Shown: positions 1-7,565 of the stretch, piece after piece
Position numbering within the stretch: the stretch's first letter is position 1
Layout: the number at the start of each line of letters is the position of its first letter
NCBI GenBank assembly: GCA_035315685.1
Contig: DATFXR010000682.1
Coordinates: 1-7,565 of the forward strand
Length of the DNA: 7,565 bases
From: QHWK01 sp035315685
Lineage (GTDB): Bacteria; Acidobacteriota; Vicinamibacteria; Vicinamibacterales; CAVVIG01
Reading direction: 5' to 3'
Notes under the pieces: model-generated
What the model was told of the DNA's origin: nothing
Seen by the model: only the letters and a program-made list of their open reading frames with translations
The model's database searches: none
Program-made: the position numbers and the translations under genes

Positions 1-885
1 GTAGAACGTGGCGCCGGGAATCTGCGGCAGCGCATTGCGCAGGACGCCGAAGATCAGCGCGCCGAGCACCGCGCCGGCGACGGACCCGCGGCCGCCGGAC
101 AGACTCGCGCCGCCGACGACCGCCGACGCGATGATGTCCAGTTCGTAACCCATCGCGAGATCAGCTTTGCCCTGTCCCTGCACGATCGTCAGCGCGATGC
201 CGGACACCGCGGCCAACATCGCGGCCGCCAGGTAGACGGACGCCTTGACGAGTCCGACGCGGACGCCAGAATACCGCGCCGCGGTCTCGTTGCCGCCGAC
301 CGCGAACACCGCGCGTCCCCACTGAAAGCGCGTCATCAGTATCTGAAACACGGCGGCGAGCACGATCATCAGCAGCGGCGACGTCCAGTCAATCGGCACG
401 CCGAGCGGCCGCCAGTCGGCAGGAAGGCGGCTGGACACGTCGAAGTAGCGTCCCTCGGTGATGATGAAGCCGGCGCCGCGCGCGATGCCCATGACGCCGA
501 GGGTAGCGATGAACGGCGGCAGACCGATCGGGACGACCAGCGCAGCAGTCAGGAGTCCGCAGGCCGCGCCGGTCAGAAATCCGGCGAGCGCACTCGAGGC
601 AAGCGTCCACCCGGCACCGACGAACAACCCGCCGGTGACGACGCCCGCCAGCGCGATGACCGCACCCGGCGAGAGATCGATCCCGCCGGCGATGATCACG
701 ATCGCGGCGCCAATCGCGGCAATGCCGTAGATTGACGAGTATTTCAAGATCAGCACTGTGTTTGCCGCGTTGAGAAACGGGTGCGTCCGGCCCGGTGGCG
801 GCGACAGATACCAGACAAAAAACGCAATCTCGATCGCAAGAATCGCGATCGTGCTGGCCTCGCGCCCCTCCCACCACCGCGTCAC
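1..885 (-). CDS. Sugar ABC transporter permease, RbsC type (partial, C-terminus beyond left edge)
   Basis: Inner-membrane permease of a ribose/xylose-type (CUT2) sugar importer; it should form the translocation channel driven by the ATPase encoded just upstream. I read 295 residues in frame with no stop before the window edge. Family signatures are visible: GGIDLSPGA at residues 67-75, AVGGNETAARYSGV at 195-208, GYELDIIASAVVGG at 246-259 and GGRGS at 264-268, with long hydrophobic stretches between them. Family members are usually about 320-340 residues, so some 30-40 C-terminal residues are missing. The GTG start at 885 is chosen because a GAGGAG Shine-Dalgarno sits 6 nt before it and no ATG lies just upstream. 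It follows the ATPase after a 94-bp gap and is probably co-transcribed. Family assignment is firm; the transported sugar cannot be read from sequence. Confidence 0.93.
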   Translation of the reverse strand, partial: MTRWWEGREASTIAILAIEIAFFVWYLSPPPGRTHPFLNAANTVLILKYSSIYGIAAIGAAIVIIAGGIDLSPGAVIALAGVVTGGLFVGAGWTLASSALAGFLTGAACGLLTAALVVPIGLPPFIATLGVMGIARGAGFIITEGRYFDVSSRLPADWRPLGVPIDWTSPLLMIVLAAVFQILMTRFQWGRAVFAVGGNETAARYSGVRVGLVKASVYLAAAMLAAVSGIALTIVQGQGKADLAMGYELDIIASAVVGGASLSGGRGSVAGAVLGALIFGVLRNALPQIPGATFY

Positions 886-891
886 GCGTCG

Positions 892-897
892 CTCCTC
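892..897 (-). promoter_or_regulatory. Ribosome binding site of the permease
   Basis: GAGGAG on the minus strand, 6 nt upstream of the GTG at 885. It is the clearest Shine-Dalgarno in the window and fixes the non-ATG start of the permease. Confidence 0.75.
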
Positions 898-909
898 GTG
901 ATCACCGAG

Positions 910-1008
910 GGGACCGGGAGCTGGGAACCGGGAGCTGGACGTTGCGCGAAGATGCCCCAGTCCCCAATCCGCCCAATCCCTAGTCCCCAGTCCCCAGTTC
1001 CCGGTCCC
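910..1008. repeat. Imperfect inverted repeat of G-rich short units between ATPase and permease
   Basis: Arm 910-938 and the reverse complement of 980-1008 match at 23 of 29 positions, starting with ten identical bases (GGGACCGGGA); most differences are G/A or C/T changes, which RNA can tolerate as G-U pairs. The left arm is itself a tandem 14-mer (913-926 and 927-940, 13 of 14 identical, ACCGGGAGCTGGGA). The right arm and loop carry units resembling GGGGACT on the minus strand. The right arm starts exactly at the ATPase stop codon and encodes its last nine residues. Transcribed from the minus strand it could form a stem-loop between two transporter genes, perhaps tuning transcript levels. It looks like a dispersed intergenic repeat, but genome copies cannot be checked here. 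Confidence 0.7.
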
Positions 1009-2536
1009 GCGCGGCCGCAGTGCTCGCAAGTCGCATCACCATCTCCTCGGTGAACGCGGTCGTGTCGGACGCGGCGATCTCTCCGCGCAACCGGCCTTCA
1101 CGCATGACGACGATGCGATCGACGAGCGCGAGGAGTTCGGGCAGGTCGCTCGACGCGATCAGGCACGCGGCGCCGCGTGCGGCCATCTCGCGAATCATGC
1201 CGTGGATCTCGTACTTCGCGCCGACGTCGACGCCCTTCGTCGGCTCATCGAGCAGCAGGACGCGCGGCGCCATCGCGAGCCACTTCGCCGCAACCACCTT
1301 CTGCTGGTTGCCGCCGCTGAGCGCGCCGGGCGCCGCGTCGGCCGACGACGCCTTGATCCGCCAGCGATTCAGGACCTTCGCGGCTGCATCGCGTTCCGAT
1401 CCGCGGACGAGATGCGTGCGCGACGCCTCAGCCGCGGGCAGCGCGAGATTGTGTCGCAGATTCAGGTTGAAGCAGAGGCCCTGCCGCTGGCGATCCTCCG
1501 GCACGAGCACGACGCCAGCCTGCGCCGCCTCCCGTGGCGATCGGAAGTGCCGCGCGGCGCCGCGGACTTCGAGCGAGCCGGCATCTGCCGGATGAAGGCC
1601 GACGATGGTCTCCAGCAGTTCCGTTCGACCCGATCCGACGAGCCCGAAGAGCCCGACGATCTCTCCCGCCGCGATCGACAGCGTCACCTCCTCGACGCAT
1701 CGACGGCGCGTCAGGCGATCCGCGCGCAGGAGCGGCTCACGTTCGGACGAGACATCCTTTGCGCGCGCGCGTGGCGGGATCGCCCGGCCGACCATGGCCT
1801 GCACGATGTCGTCGACGGCGACTTCATCTCGGTGAAACGTGCCGGCCGAGCGCCCGTCGCGAAGCACCGTGATGCGATCGCACAGGCGGAACACCTCGGG
1901 CAGCCGGTGCGAGACGTAGATCAGCGTCGCGCCGCGGCGCTTGAGGCCGTCGAGCAGCGCGAACAACCGATCCGTTTCGGCGGCGGTGAGCGACGCGGTC
2001 GGCTCGTCCAGCGCCAGCGTTCCGCAGTCGCAGACGAGCGCACGCGCCACCTGCAGCAGCTGCCGGTACGCGATCGGCAGCGACGCGACCGGCGCGTCGG
2101 GCGAGATCGGCAGGTCGAGCCGTTCCAGCAGCGCCCGCGCGCGCTCGCGCATCTCACCGGAGCGCAGCCAGCCGAATCGACCCGTGATCTCGCGGCCGGC
2201 GAAGATGTTCGCGGCCGCCGAGAGATTCGGAAACGCGAGCATCTCCTGGTGCACGAGGCCGAGGCCCCGCGCCAGCGCGTCGCGCGCGTTCGTCAGCATC
2301 ACGGCCTCGCCACCGAGGCGCAGCTCGCCGTGATCCGGCCGCAGGGCGCCGACGAGGATCTTCAGGAGCGTCGATTTGCCCGCGCCGTTCTCGCCGACGA
2401 TCGCGTGCGACTCGCCGCGCTCGATCGCGAACGTCACGTCGCGCAGCGCGGTGACGGCGCCGAAGGACTTGCCGATCTGCCGGAACTCGACTGCCGGCAC
2501 CCGTGTCAGGCGCTCGGCTGACAGCGGCCGCGTCAC
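980..2536 (-). CDS. Sugar ABC transporter ATP-binding protein, RbsA/MglA type
   Basis: Cytoplasmic ATPase with two fused nucleotide-binding domains that powers import by the permease encoded next to it. N-terminal domain: Walker A GENGAGKST at residues 48-56, Q-loop Q97, Walker B ending D177-E178 (LALDEPTAS), H-loop H210. C-terminal domain: degenerate Walker A GLVGSGRTE at 298-306 with Arg instead of Lys, signature LSGGNQQK at 406-413, Walker B LLLDEPTKGVDVGAK at 427-441. The degenerate second Walker A and the LSGGNQQK signature are typical of this subfamily. Length is 518 residues, slightly above the usual 490-510. The start is GTG at 2536, overlapping the SDR stop as GTGA, which implies translational coupling; a GTG at codon 13 is a weaker alternative. 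The last nine residues (RDRELGTGD) are encoded by an inverted-repeat arm and are probably not native to the family. Substrate is unknown. Confidence 0.95.
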   Translation of the reverse strand: MTRPLSAERLTRVPAVEFRQIGKSFGAVTALRDVTFAIERGESHAIVGENGAGKSTLLKILVGALRPDHGELRLGGEAVMLTNARDALARGLGLVHQEMLAFPNLSAAANIFAGREITGRFGWLRSGEMRERARALLERLDLPISPDAPVASLPIAYRQLLQVARALVCDCGTLALDEPTASLTAAETDRLFALLDGLKRRGATLIYVSHRLPEVFRLCDRITVLRDGRSAGTFHRDEVAVDDIVQAMVGRAIPPRARAKDVSSEREPLLRADRLTRRRCVEEVTLSIAAGEIVGLFGLVGSGRTELLETIVGLHPADAGSLEVRGAARHFRSPREAAQAGVVLVPEDRQRQGLCFNLNLRHNLALPAAEASRTHLVRGSERDAAAKVLNRWRIKASSADAAPGALSGGNQQKVVAAKWLAMAPRVLLLDEPTKGVDVGAKYEIHGMIREMAARGAACLIASSDLPELLALVDRIVVMREGRLRGEIAASDTTAFTEEMVMRLASTAAARDRELGTGD

Positions 2537-3306
2537 GCCGCGAACATCGCGCCGAGACCGCCGTCTACGGCCACGTTGGCGCCGGTGATCGCCGACGCTT
2601 CATCGGATGCCAGGAATGCGACGACGTTCGCGACCTCGGCGGGGGTTGCCATGCGGCGAAGCGGGAGATGCGCGAGCGTGGCGCGTTCGGTCTGTGCCGG
2701 ATCCGGCTGGCGCGACATCCACTCGTCGACCAGCCGCGTCCGTGTGTACCCCGGAGACACCGCGTTGACGCGAATACCGATCGGTCCGTAGTCGAGCGCC
2801 AGGCTGCGGGTCAGTCCGAGCAGCCCCGATTTCGCGGCCGCGTACGGAAACATGCCGGCGATGGTGAGCGTCGCGTGAATCGACGCGATGTTGACGATCG
2901 ACCCCTGCCCCGCCGTCTTCATCGGTGGCAGCGCATGCTTCGCGCACAACCAGGCGCCTTTGAGGTCGACCGCGAACACCTGATCCCATTCGGCCTCGCT
3001 CATCGCGTCGGCGTCGAAGTAGGCATTGATGCCGGCGTTATTTACCAGAACATCGAGCGCACCATACTCCTGCACGACGCCGTAGAGCGCCCGCCGCACG
3101 TCGTTTTCGACGGTCACGTCCGCACGGACGAAGCGGACCGGCGCACCGGTCGCTCGCCACACCGACTCGGTCGCACCGCCCTCGGCCTCGTCGAGGTCGG
3201 CAAAGGCGACCAGCGCGCCTTCGGCGACGAACTTCTCGACGACCGCGCGGCCGATGCCGCGGGCGCCGCCGGTGACGAACGCTACTTTTCCGGCCAGCCG
3301 TTTCAT
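2533..3306 (-). CDS. SDR-family NAD-type dehydrogenase, possible aldose 1-dehydrogenase
   Basis: Classical short-chain dehydrogenase/reductase of 257 residues, the normal length. Rossmann motif TGGARGIG at 12-19; Asp37 at the end of beta-2 favours NAD over NADP; NNAG at 89-92; catalytic Ser142, Tyr155 and Lys159 (YAAAK); C-terminal ITGANVAVDGG. The position that is often the catalytic-tetrad Asn (motif VNLKG) is Asp114 here (VDLKG), a common variant. It is the first gene of the transporter operon, and its TGA overlaps the ATPase GTG by 4 bases. Being bound to a sugar importer, it is probably an oxidoreductase for that sugar or a derivative. The segment with ASIHA, FPY..AK and QPDP reminds me of SDRs annotated as L-fucose or L-arabinose dehydrogenases, but that is from memory. 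The ATG at 3306 is preferred although the frame is open upstream to 3708, because the extension overlaps the divergent peptidase gene and lacks SDR sequence. Confidence 0.93.
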   Translation of the reverse strand: MKRLAGKVAFVTGGARGIGRAVVEKFVAEGALVAFADLDEAEGGATESVWRATGAPVRFVRADVTVENDVRRALYGVVQEYGALDVLVNNAGINAYFDADAMSEAEWDQVFAVDLKGAWLCAKHALPPMKTAGQGSIVNIASIHATLTIAGMFPYAAAKSGLLGLTRSLALDYGPIGIRVNAVSPGYTRTRLVDEWMSRQPDPAQTERATLAHLPLRRMATPAEVANVVAFLASDEASAITGANVAVDGGLGAMFAA

Positions 3307-3317
3307 GGCGCAGTGGC

Positions 3318-3328
3318 GTAATACTATA
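3318..3328 (-). promoter_or_regulatory. Candidate -10 region of the SDR-transporter operon
   Basis: An AT-rich island in GC-rich DNA reads TATAGT (3328-3323) and TATTAC (3323-3318) on the minus strand. TATAGT matches the TATAAT consensus at 5 of 6 bases and ends 16 nt before the SDR ATG, so the leader would be very short. I see no good -35 box at normal spacing and no Shine-Dalgarno before the ATG. This is the only promoter-like element found upstream of the operon. Confidence 0.4.
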
Positions 3329-3351
3329 CGGCTCGGTGAAACCTTCCCAGC

Positions 3352-3376
3352 GATCGTCTGCCTGTCGAAGACGATC
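3352..3376. promoter_or_regulatory. Candidate operator: perfect 8-9-8 palindrome
   Basis: GATCGTCT at 3352-3359 and its exact reverse complement AGACGATC at 3369-3376 are separated by 9 nt. The palindrome lies midway in the divergent gap between the SDR operon and the peptidase gene, upstream of the candidate -10 of the SDR. Size and placement suit a dimeric sugar-responsive regulator, but no regulator gene is in the window. A chance palindrome or a small hairpin is possible. Confidence 0.35.
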
Positions 3377-3384
3377 TTTGTGTT

Positions 3385-3438
3385 CGGCGTGACGAAGTAG
3401 CGATGTGGCGCAGCCCTCCCTGGGCTGCCGGAGTGACG

Positions 3439-3441
<3 letters not shown>
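3385..3441. repeat. Direct repeat pair flanking a 7-bp hairpin at the peptidase start
   Basis: The 13-mers at 3385-3397 and 3429-3441 (CGGCGTGACGAAG and CGGAGTGACGATG) agree at 11 of 13 positions. Between them lies a perfect hairpin: GCAGCCC at 3410-3416, a 5-nt loop, GGGCTGC at 3422-3428. The second repeat contains the GGAG and the ATG of the peptidase gene. It may be a remnant of a dispersed element or a translation-control structure. Confidence 0.4.
3430..3433 (+). promoter_or_regulatory. Ribosome binding site of the S9 peptidase
   Basis: GGAG 5 nt before the ATG at 3439. It decides for this start rather than the in-frame ATG at 3403, which has no Shine-Dalgarno and would put 12 residues with a Trp-Arg-Ser-Pro-Pro stretch in front of the signal peptide. 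Confidence 0.6.
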
Positions 3442-5715
<2,274 letters not shown>

Positions 5716-5720
5716 GAGGG

Positions 5721-5806
5721 AAAGCAACCGCAGAGATCGCAGAGGCCGCGGAGATTTCTTTCATAAGGAAAAACTCGGCGCTCTCTGCGGTCTCTGCGGT
5801 TGCTTT
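5721..5806. repeat. Long hairpin of CGCAGAG 9-mers between peptidase and GH127 genes
   Basis: Arms 5721-5744 and 5783-5806 are reverse complements at 23 of 24 positions. The loop between them continues to pair imperfectly (GCCGCGGAG against CTCGGCGCT, then T- and A-rich ends), so nearly the whole element could fold on itself. The left arm reads as three 9-nt units, CCGCAGAGA, TCGCAGAGG and CCGCGGAGA. Similar CGCAGAG palindromes are, from memory, common intergenic repeats in several bacterial phyla. The right arm ends in TTTT at 5804-5807, so on the plus strand it could also end transcription six bases after the peptidase stop. Confidence 0.75.
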
Positions 5807-5807
5807 T
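5721..5807 (+). terminator. Possible terminator or transcript-end stabiliser of the S9 peptidase gene
   Basis: The hairpin begins 6 nt after the peptidase TGA and its descending arm runs into four T residues. The stem is far longer, and the T-run shorter, than in a classic intrinsic terminator, so a role in 3'-end protection, or no role at all, is equally possible. Confidence 0.3.
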
Positions 5808-5832
5808 CGCCGTGGCGGTCCACTGGAGGGAG

Positions 5833-5838
5833 TACACT
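5833..5838 (+). promoter_or_regulatory. Candidate -10 box of the GH127 gene
   Basis: TACACT ends 8 nt before the ATG at 5847, so a transcript starting at normal distance would have almost no leader. A GGAGGG at 5825-5830 is 16 nt from the ATG, too far for a standard Shine-Dalgarno. No -35 box is apparent. Leaderless translation is a possibility. Confidence 0.35.
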
Positions 5839-5846
5839 GCGTCGCC

Positions 5847-7565
5847 ATGAGCAAGGCTTTTGCGCTCGCCGTTTCGATCGTCATGGCCACCTCGGTCGGC
5901 CCGTCGATCCCGGACAAGGTGACGCCGAAGGTCACAGCTTTCGCGTTGCAGAACGTGCGGCTGCTCGACGGCCCGTTCAAGCGCGCGATGGAGCTCGACC
6001 AGCAGTATCTGCTCGCGATCGACGTCGATCGGCTGCTGCACAACTTCCGCGTGAACGCCGGCCTGCCGTCCTCGGCCGCGCCGCTCGGCGGGTGGGAAGC
6101 GCCGGACGTCGAACTGCGCGGCCACACTGCCGGCCACTACCTCTCGGCGCTCTCACTGATCTACGCATCGACGGGCGACGCGCGGTTCAAGACGCGCGCC
6201 GACGCGCTCGTGCGCGAGTTCGCGACGATTCAGGACGCGCTGGCGCGCCGCTTCCATCCGGGTTATCTGTCGGCGTTTCCCGAAGACTTTTTCGACCGGG
6301 TCGATGCGCGGCAGAAGGTGTGGGCGCCGTACTACACGATTCACAAGATCATGGCCGGGCTCGTCGACGCACACGAGCTCACCGGGAACGCGCAGGCGCT
6401 GACCGTCGTCACGAAGATGGCCGACTGGGTGCGATTCCGCGTCGATCGGCTCACCGAGGCGCAGCAGCAGGCGGCGCTTGGCACCGAGTTCGGCGGGATG
6501 AACGAGGTGCTCGCGAACATCTACGCGATCACCGGCAATGCCGAGTATCTGCGCGTCGCCCACGCCTTCGACCACAAGGCAATCTTCGATCCGCTCGCGA
6601 GGCGCGACGATCCGCTCAACGGGTTGCACGCCAACACGCAGTTCCCGAAGATCATCGGCGCGGCACGCGAGTACGAGCTCACCGGCGACACGCGCATGCG
6701 CGACATCACGACGTTCTTCTGGGACCGGGTCGTGCATCACCGCTCCTACGTGATGGGCGGCAACAGCGACGGCGAGGCGTTCTTCCCCGAGGAGGAGTTC
6801 TCGAAACACCTCGGGACGTCGGGGCCCGAGACGTGCAATACCTACAACATGCTGAAGCTGACGCGCCACGTCTTCGCATGGTCGGGCGATGCCGGCGCGA
6901 TGGACTACTACGAGCGCGCGCTCTTCAACCACATCCTGCCGTCCCAGGATCCGGCGACAGGGATGGTCCTGTATTACTGCCCGCTGCGGCCGGGCGCCTG
7001 GAAGTCGTTCTCGACTCAGGACGACTCATTCTGGTGCTGCGTCGGTACCGGCATGGAGAACCACGCGAAGTACGGCGACACGATCTACTTCCACGACGGC
7101 TCATCTCTCTACGTCAACCTCTTCATTCCATCCGAGCTGACGTGGAAGGAGCGAAGCATCCTGGTGCGACAGCGAACCAGGTTTCCCGAGGAAGAAGGTA
7201 CGCACCTCTCGCTGACGCTGACGCAGCCGACGCGGTTTGCGGTGAAGGTGCGGCAGCCGGCGTGGGCGCGCGGCGCAAGCGTGCGCGTGAACGGGCGGGG
7301 CTGGCAGGAAGGGCGCGGCGGGCAGGAGGGGCGGGATGGGCACGGAGGGCGGGACGGGCGGCAGGCTGCGTACCTCACGATCGATCGCGAGTGGAAGAGC
7401 GGCGACACGATCGACGTCGGCCTCCCGATGGCGCTCCACGCCGAGGCAATGCCGGACAATCCGAAGATGATCGCGATCATGTACGGTCCGATGATGCTGG
7501 TCGGCGATCTCGGGAAGGAGGGGCTCGACGGCGTGAAGCGCTACGGCCCGAGTGCGCCGCAGGTC
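5847..7565 (+). CDS. GH127 (DUF1680) beta-L-arabinofuranosidase-like glycoside hydrolase (partial, C-terminus beyond right edge)
   Basis: Zinc-dependent retaining glycosidase family that removes beta-L-arabinofuranosyl residues. 573 residues are in frame with no stop at the window edge. Residues 1 to about 18 (MSKAFALAVSIVMATSVG) may be a weak signal peptide. The alpha/alpha-barrel carries ELRGHTAGHYLSAL, KVWAPYYTIHKIMAGL, GPETCNTYNMLKL and FWCCVGTGMENHAKYGD. By alignment to HypBA1 (E322, E338, C340, C417, C418) the acid/base would be Glu310, the zinc ligands Glu328, Cys330, Cys397 and Cys398, and the nucleophile Cys397; all are present, so it should be active. The C-terminal beta domain ends in YGPMMLVG. 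An unusual insert of eight Gly-rich tripeptides lies at 483-506. The ATG follows a CGCAGAG hairpin, and the gene may be independently transcribed. Exact substrate linkage is unproven. Confidence 0.93.
   Translation, partial: MSKAFALAVSIVMATSVGPSIPDKVTPKVTAFALQNVRLLDGPFKRAMELDQQYLLAIDVDRLLHNFRVNAGLPSSAAPLGGWEAPDVELRGHTAGHYLSALSLIYASTGDARFKTRADALVREFATIQDALARRFHPGYLSAFPEDFFDRVDARQKVWAPYYTIHKIMAGLVDAHELTGNAQALTVVTKMADWVRFRVDRLTEAQQQAALGTEFGGMNEVLANIYAITGNAEYLRVAHAFDHKAIFDPLARRDDPLNGLHANTQFPKIIGAAREYELTGDTRMRDITTFFWDRVVHHRSYVMGGNSDGEAFFPEEEFSKHLGTSGPETCNTYNMLKLTRHVFAWSGDAGAMDYYERALFNHILPSQDPATGMVLYYCPLRPGAWKSFSTQDDSFWCCVGTGMENHAKYGDTIYFHDGSSLYVNLFIPSELTWKERSILVRQRTRFPEEEGTHLSLTLTQPTRFAVKVRQPAWARGASVRVNGRGWQEGRGGQEGRDGHGGRDGRQAAYLTIDREWKSGDTIDVGLPMALHAEAMPDNPKMIAIMYGPMMLVGDLGKEGLDGVKRYGPSAPQV
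7293..7364 (+). repeat. In-frame 9-nt tandem repeat in the GH127 gene (8 units)
   Basis: Eight consecutive 9-mers, most beginning GGGC (GGGCGGGGC, TGGCAGGAA, GGGCGCGGC, GGGCAGGAG, GGGCGGGAT, GGGCACGGA, GGGCGGGAC, GGGCGGCAG). The units coincide with codon boundaries and encode GRG WQE GRG GQE GRD GHG GRD GRQ at residues 483-506. It falls where homologues have a short turn between two strands of the C-terminal beta domain (VRVNG before, YLTIDREW after), so it reads as a loop expansion that keeps the frame. Confidence 0.8.

Noticed and set aside
389..877. 162-codon minus-strand frame overlapping the permease
   Set aside because: Same strand but a different frame from the permease; Arg-rich and non-hydrophobic, whereas the permease frame shows all RbsC signatures.
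910..1008. Inverted repeats as ends of an insertion sequence
   Set aside because: Only about 40 bp lie between the arms and there is no transposase; better read as a short intergenic repeat.
1202..2521. 439-codon plus-strand frame opposite the ABC ATPase gene
   Set aside because: Arg/Gln-rich translation without domains; the ATPase on the other strand has every expected motif.
3403..3438. Upstream ATG at 3403 as the peptidase start
   Set aside because: No Shine-Dalgarno, it adds 12 residues that would spoil the signal peptide, and it lies in the repeat/hairpin module; the ATG at 3439 has GGAG at good spacing.
5721..5806. CGCAGAG units as a CRISPR array
   Set aside because: The units are 9 nt long, adjacent and arranged as a palindrome; there are no spacers of regular length and no cas genes.
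6153..6932. 259-codon minus-strand frame opposite the GH127 gene
   Set aside because: Antisense shadow of a conserved enzyme gene; no motif and no start signal.

Overview
The window is a high-GC bacterial fragment with five protein-coding genes, no RNA genes and no mobile-element genes. A Shine-Dalgarno is visible at only some starts, and the intergenic gaps contain short G-rich or CGCAGAG-type repeats. The proteins (a DPP4-fold S9 peptidase, a long-form GH127/DUF1680 enzyme and a ribose-type sugar ABC importer with an SDR) suggest a free-living plant-polymer degrader. Acidobacteriota, perhaps Vicinamibacteria, is my best guess from general resemblance; it is not proven by the sequence.

Layout. 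Minus strand, reading from 3306 down to 1: an SDR dehydrogenase (2533-3306), a two-domain sugar ABC ATPase of RbsA/MglA type (980-2536, sharing a 4-base GTGA overlap with the SDR stop), and an RbsC-type permease (start at 885, running off the left edge). A 94-bp gap before the permease holds an imperfect inverted repeat whose one arm encodes the last nine residues and the stop of the ATPase. Plus strand, diverging from the SDR: an exported S9 prolyl-oligopeptidase/DPP4-family peptidase (3439-5715), then a 131-bp gap filled mostly by a long CGCAGAG hairpin, then a GH127 beta-L-arabinofuranosidase-like enzyme (5847 to the right edge, still open). The 132-bp divergent gap has an 8+9+8 palindrome that could be an operator.

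Function. The left operon looks like import of a free sugar plus an NAD-type SDR that may oxidise it. The right half pairs an exported peptidase related to proline-specific enzymes with an enzyme whose family removes beta-L-arabinofuranose, including from hydroxyproline-rich plant glycoproteins. A reasonable but unproven reading is a small locus for using plant cell-wall arabinosylated protein or glycan: the polymer is cut outside the cytoplasm, the released sugar is imported and then oxidised. The substrate-binding protein expected with the transporter is not in the window; it may lie beyond the left edge.

The most unusual sequence-level features are repeats that enter coding regions: eight in-frame 9-nt units inside the GH127 gene and the repeat-encoded tail of the ABC ATPase.
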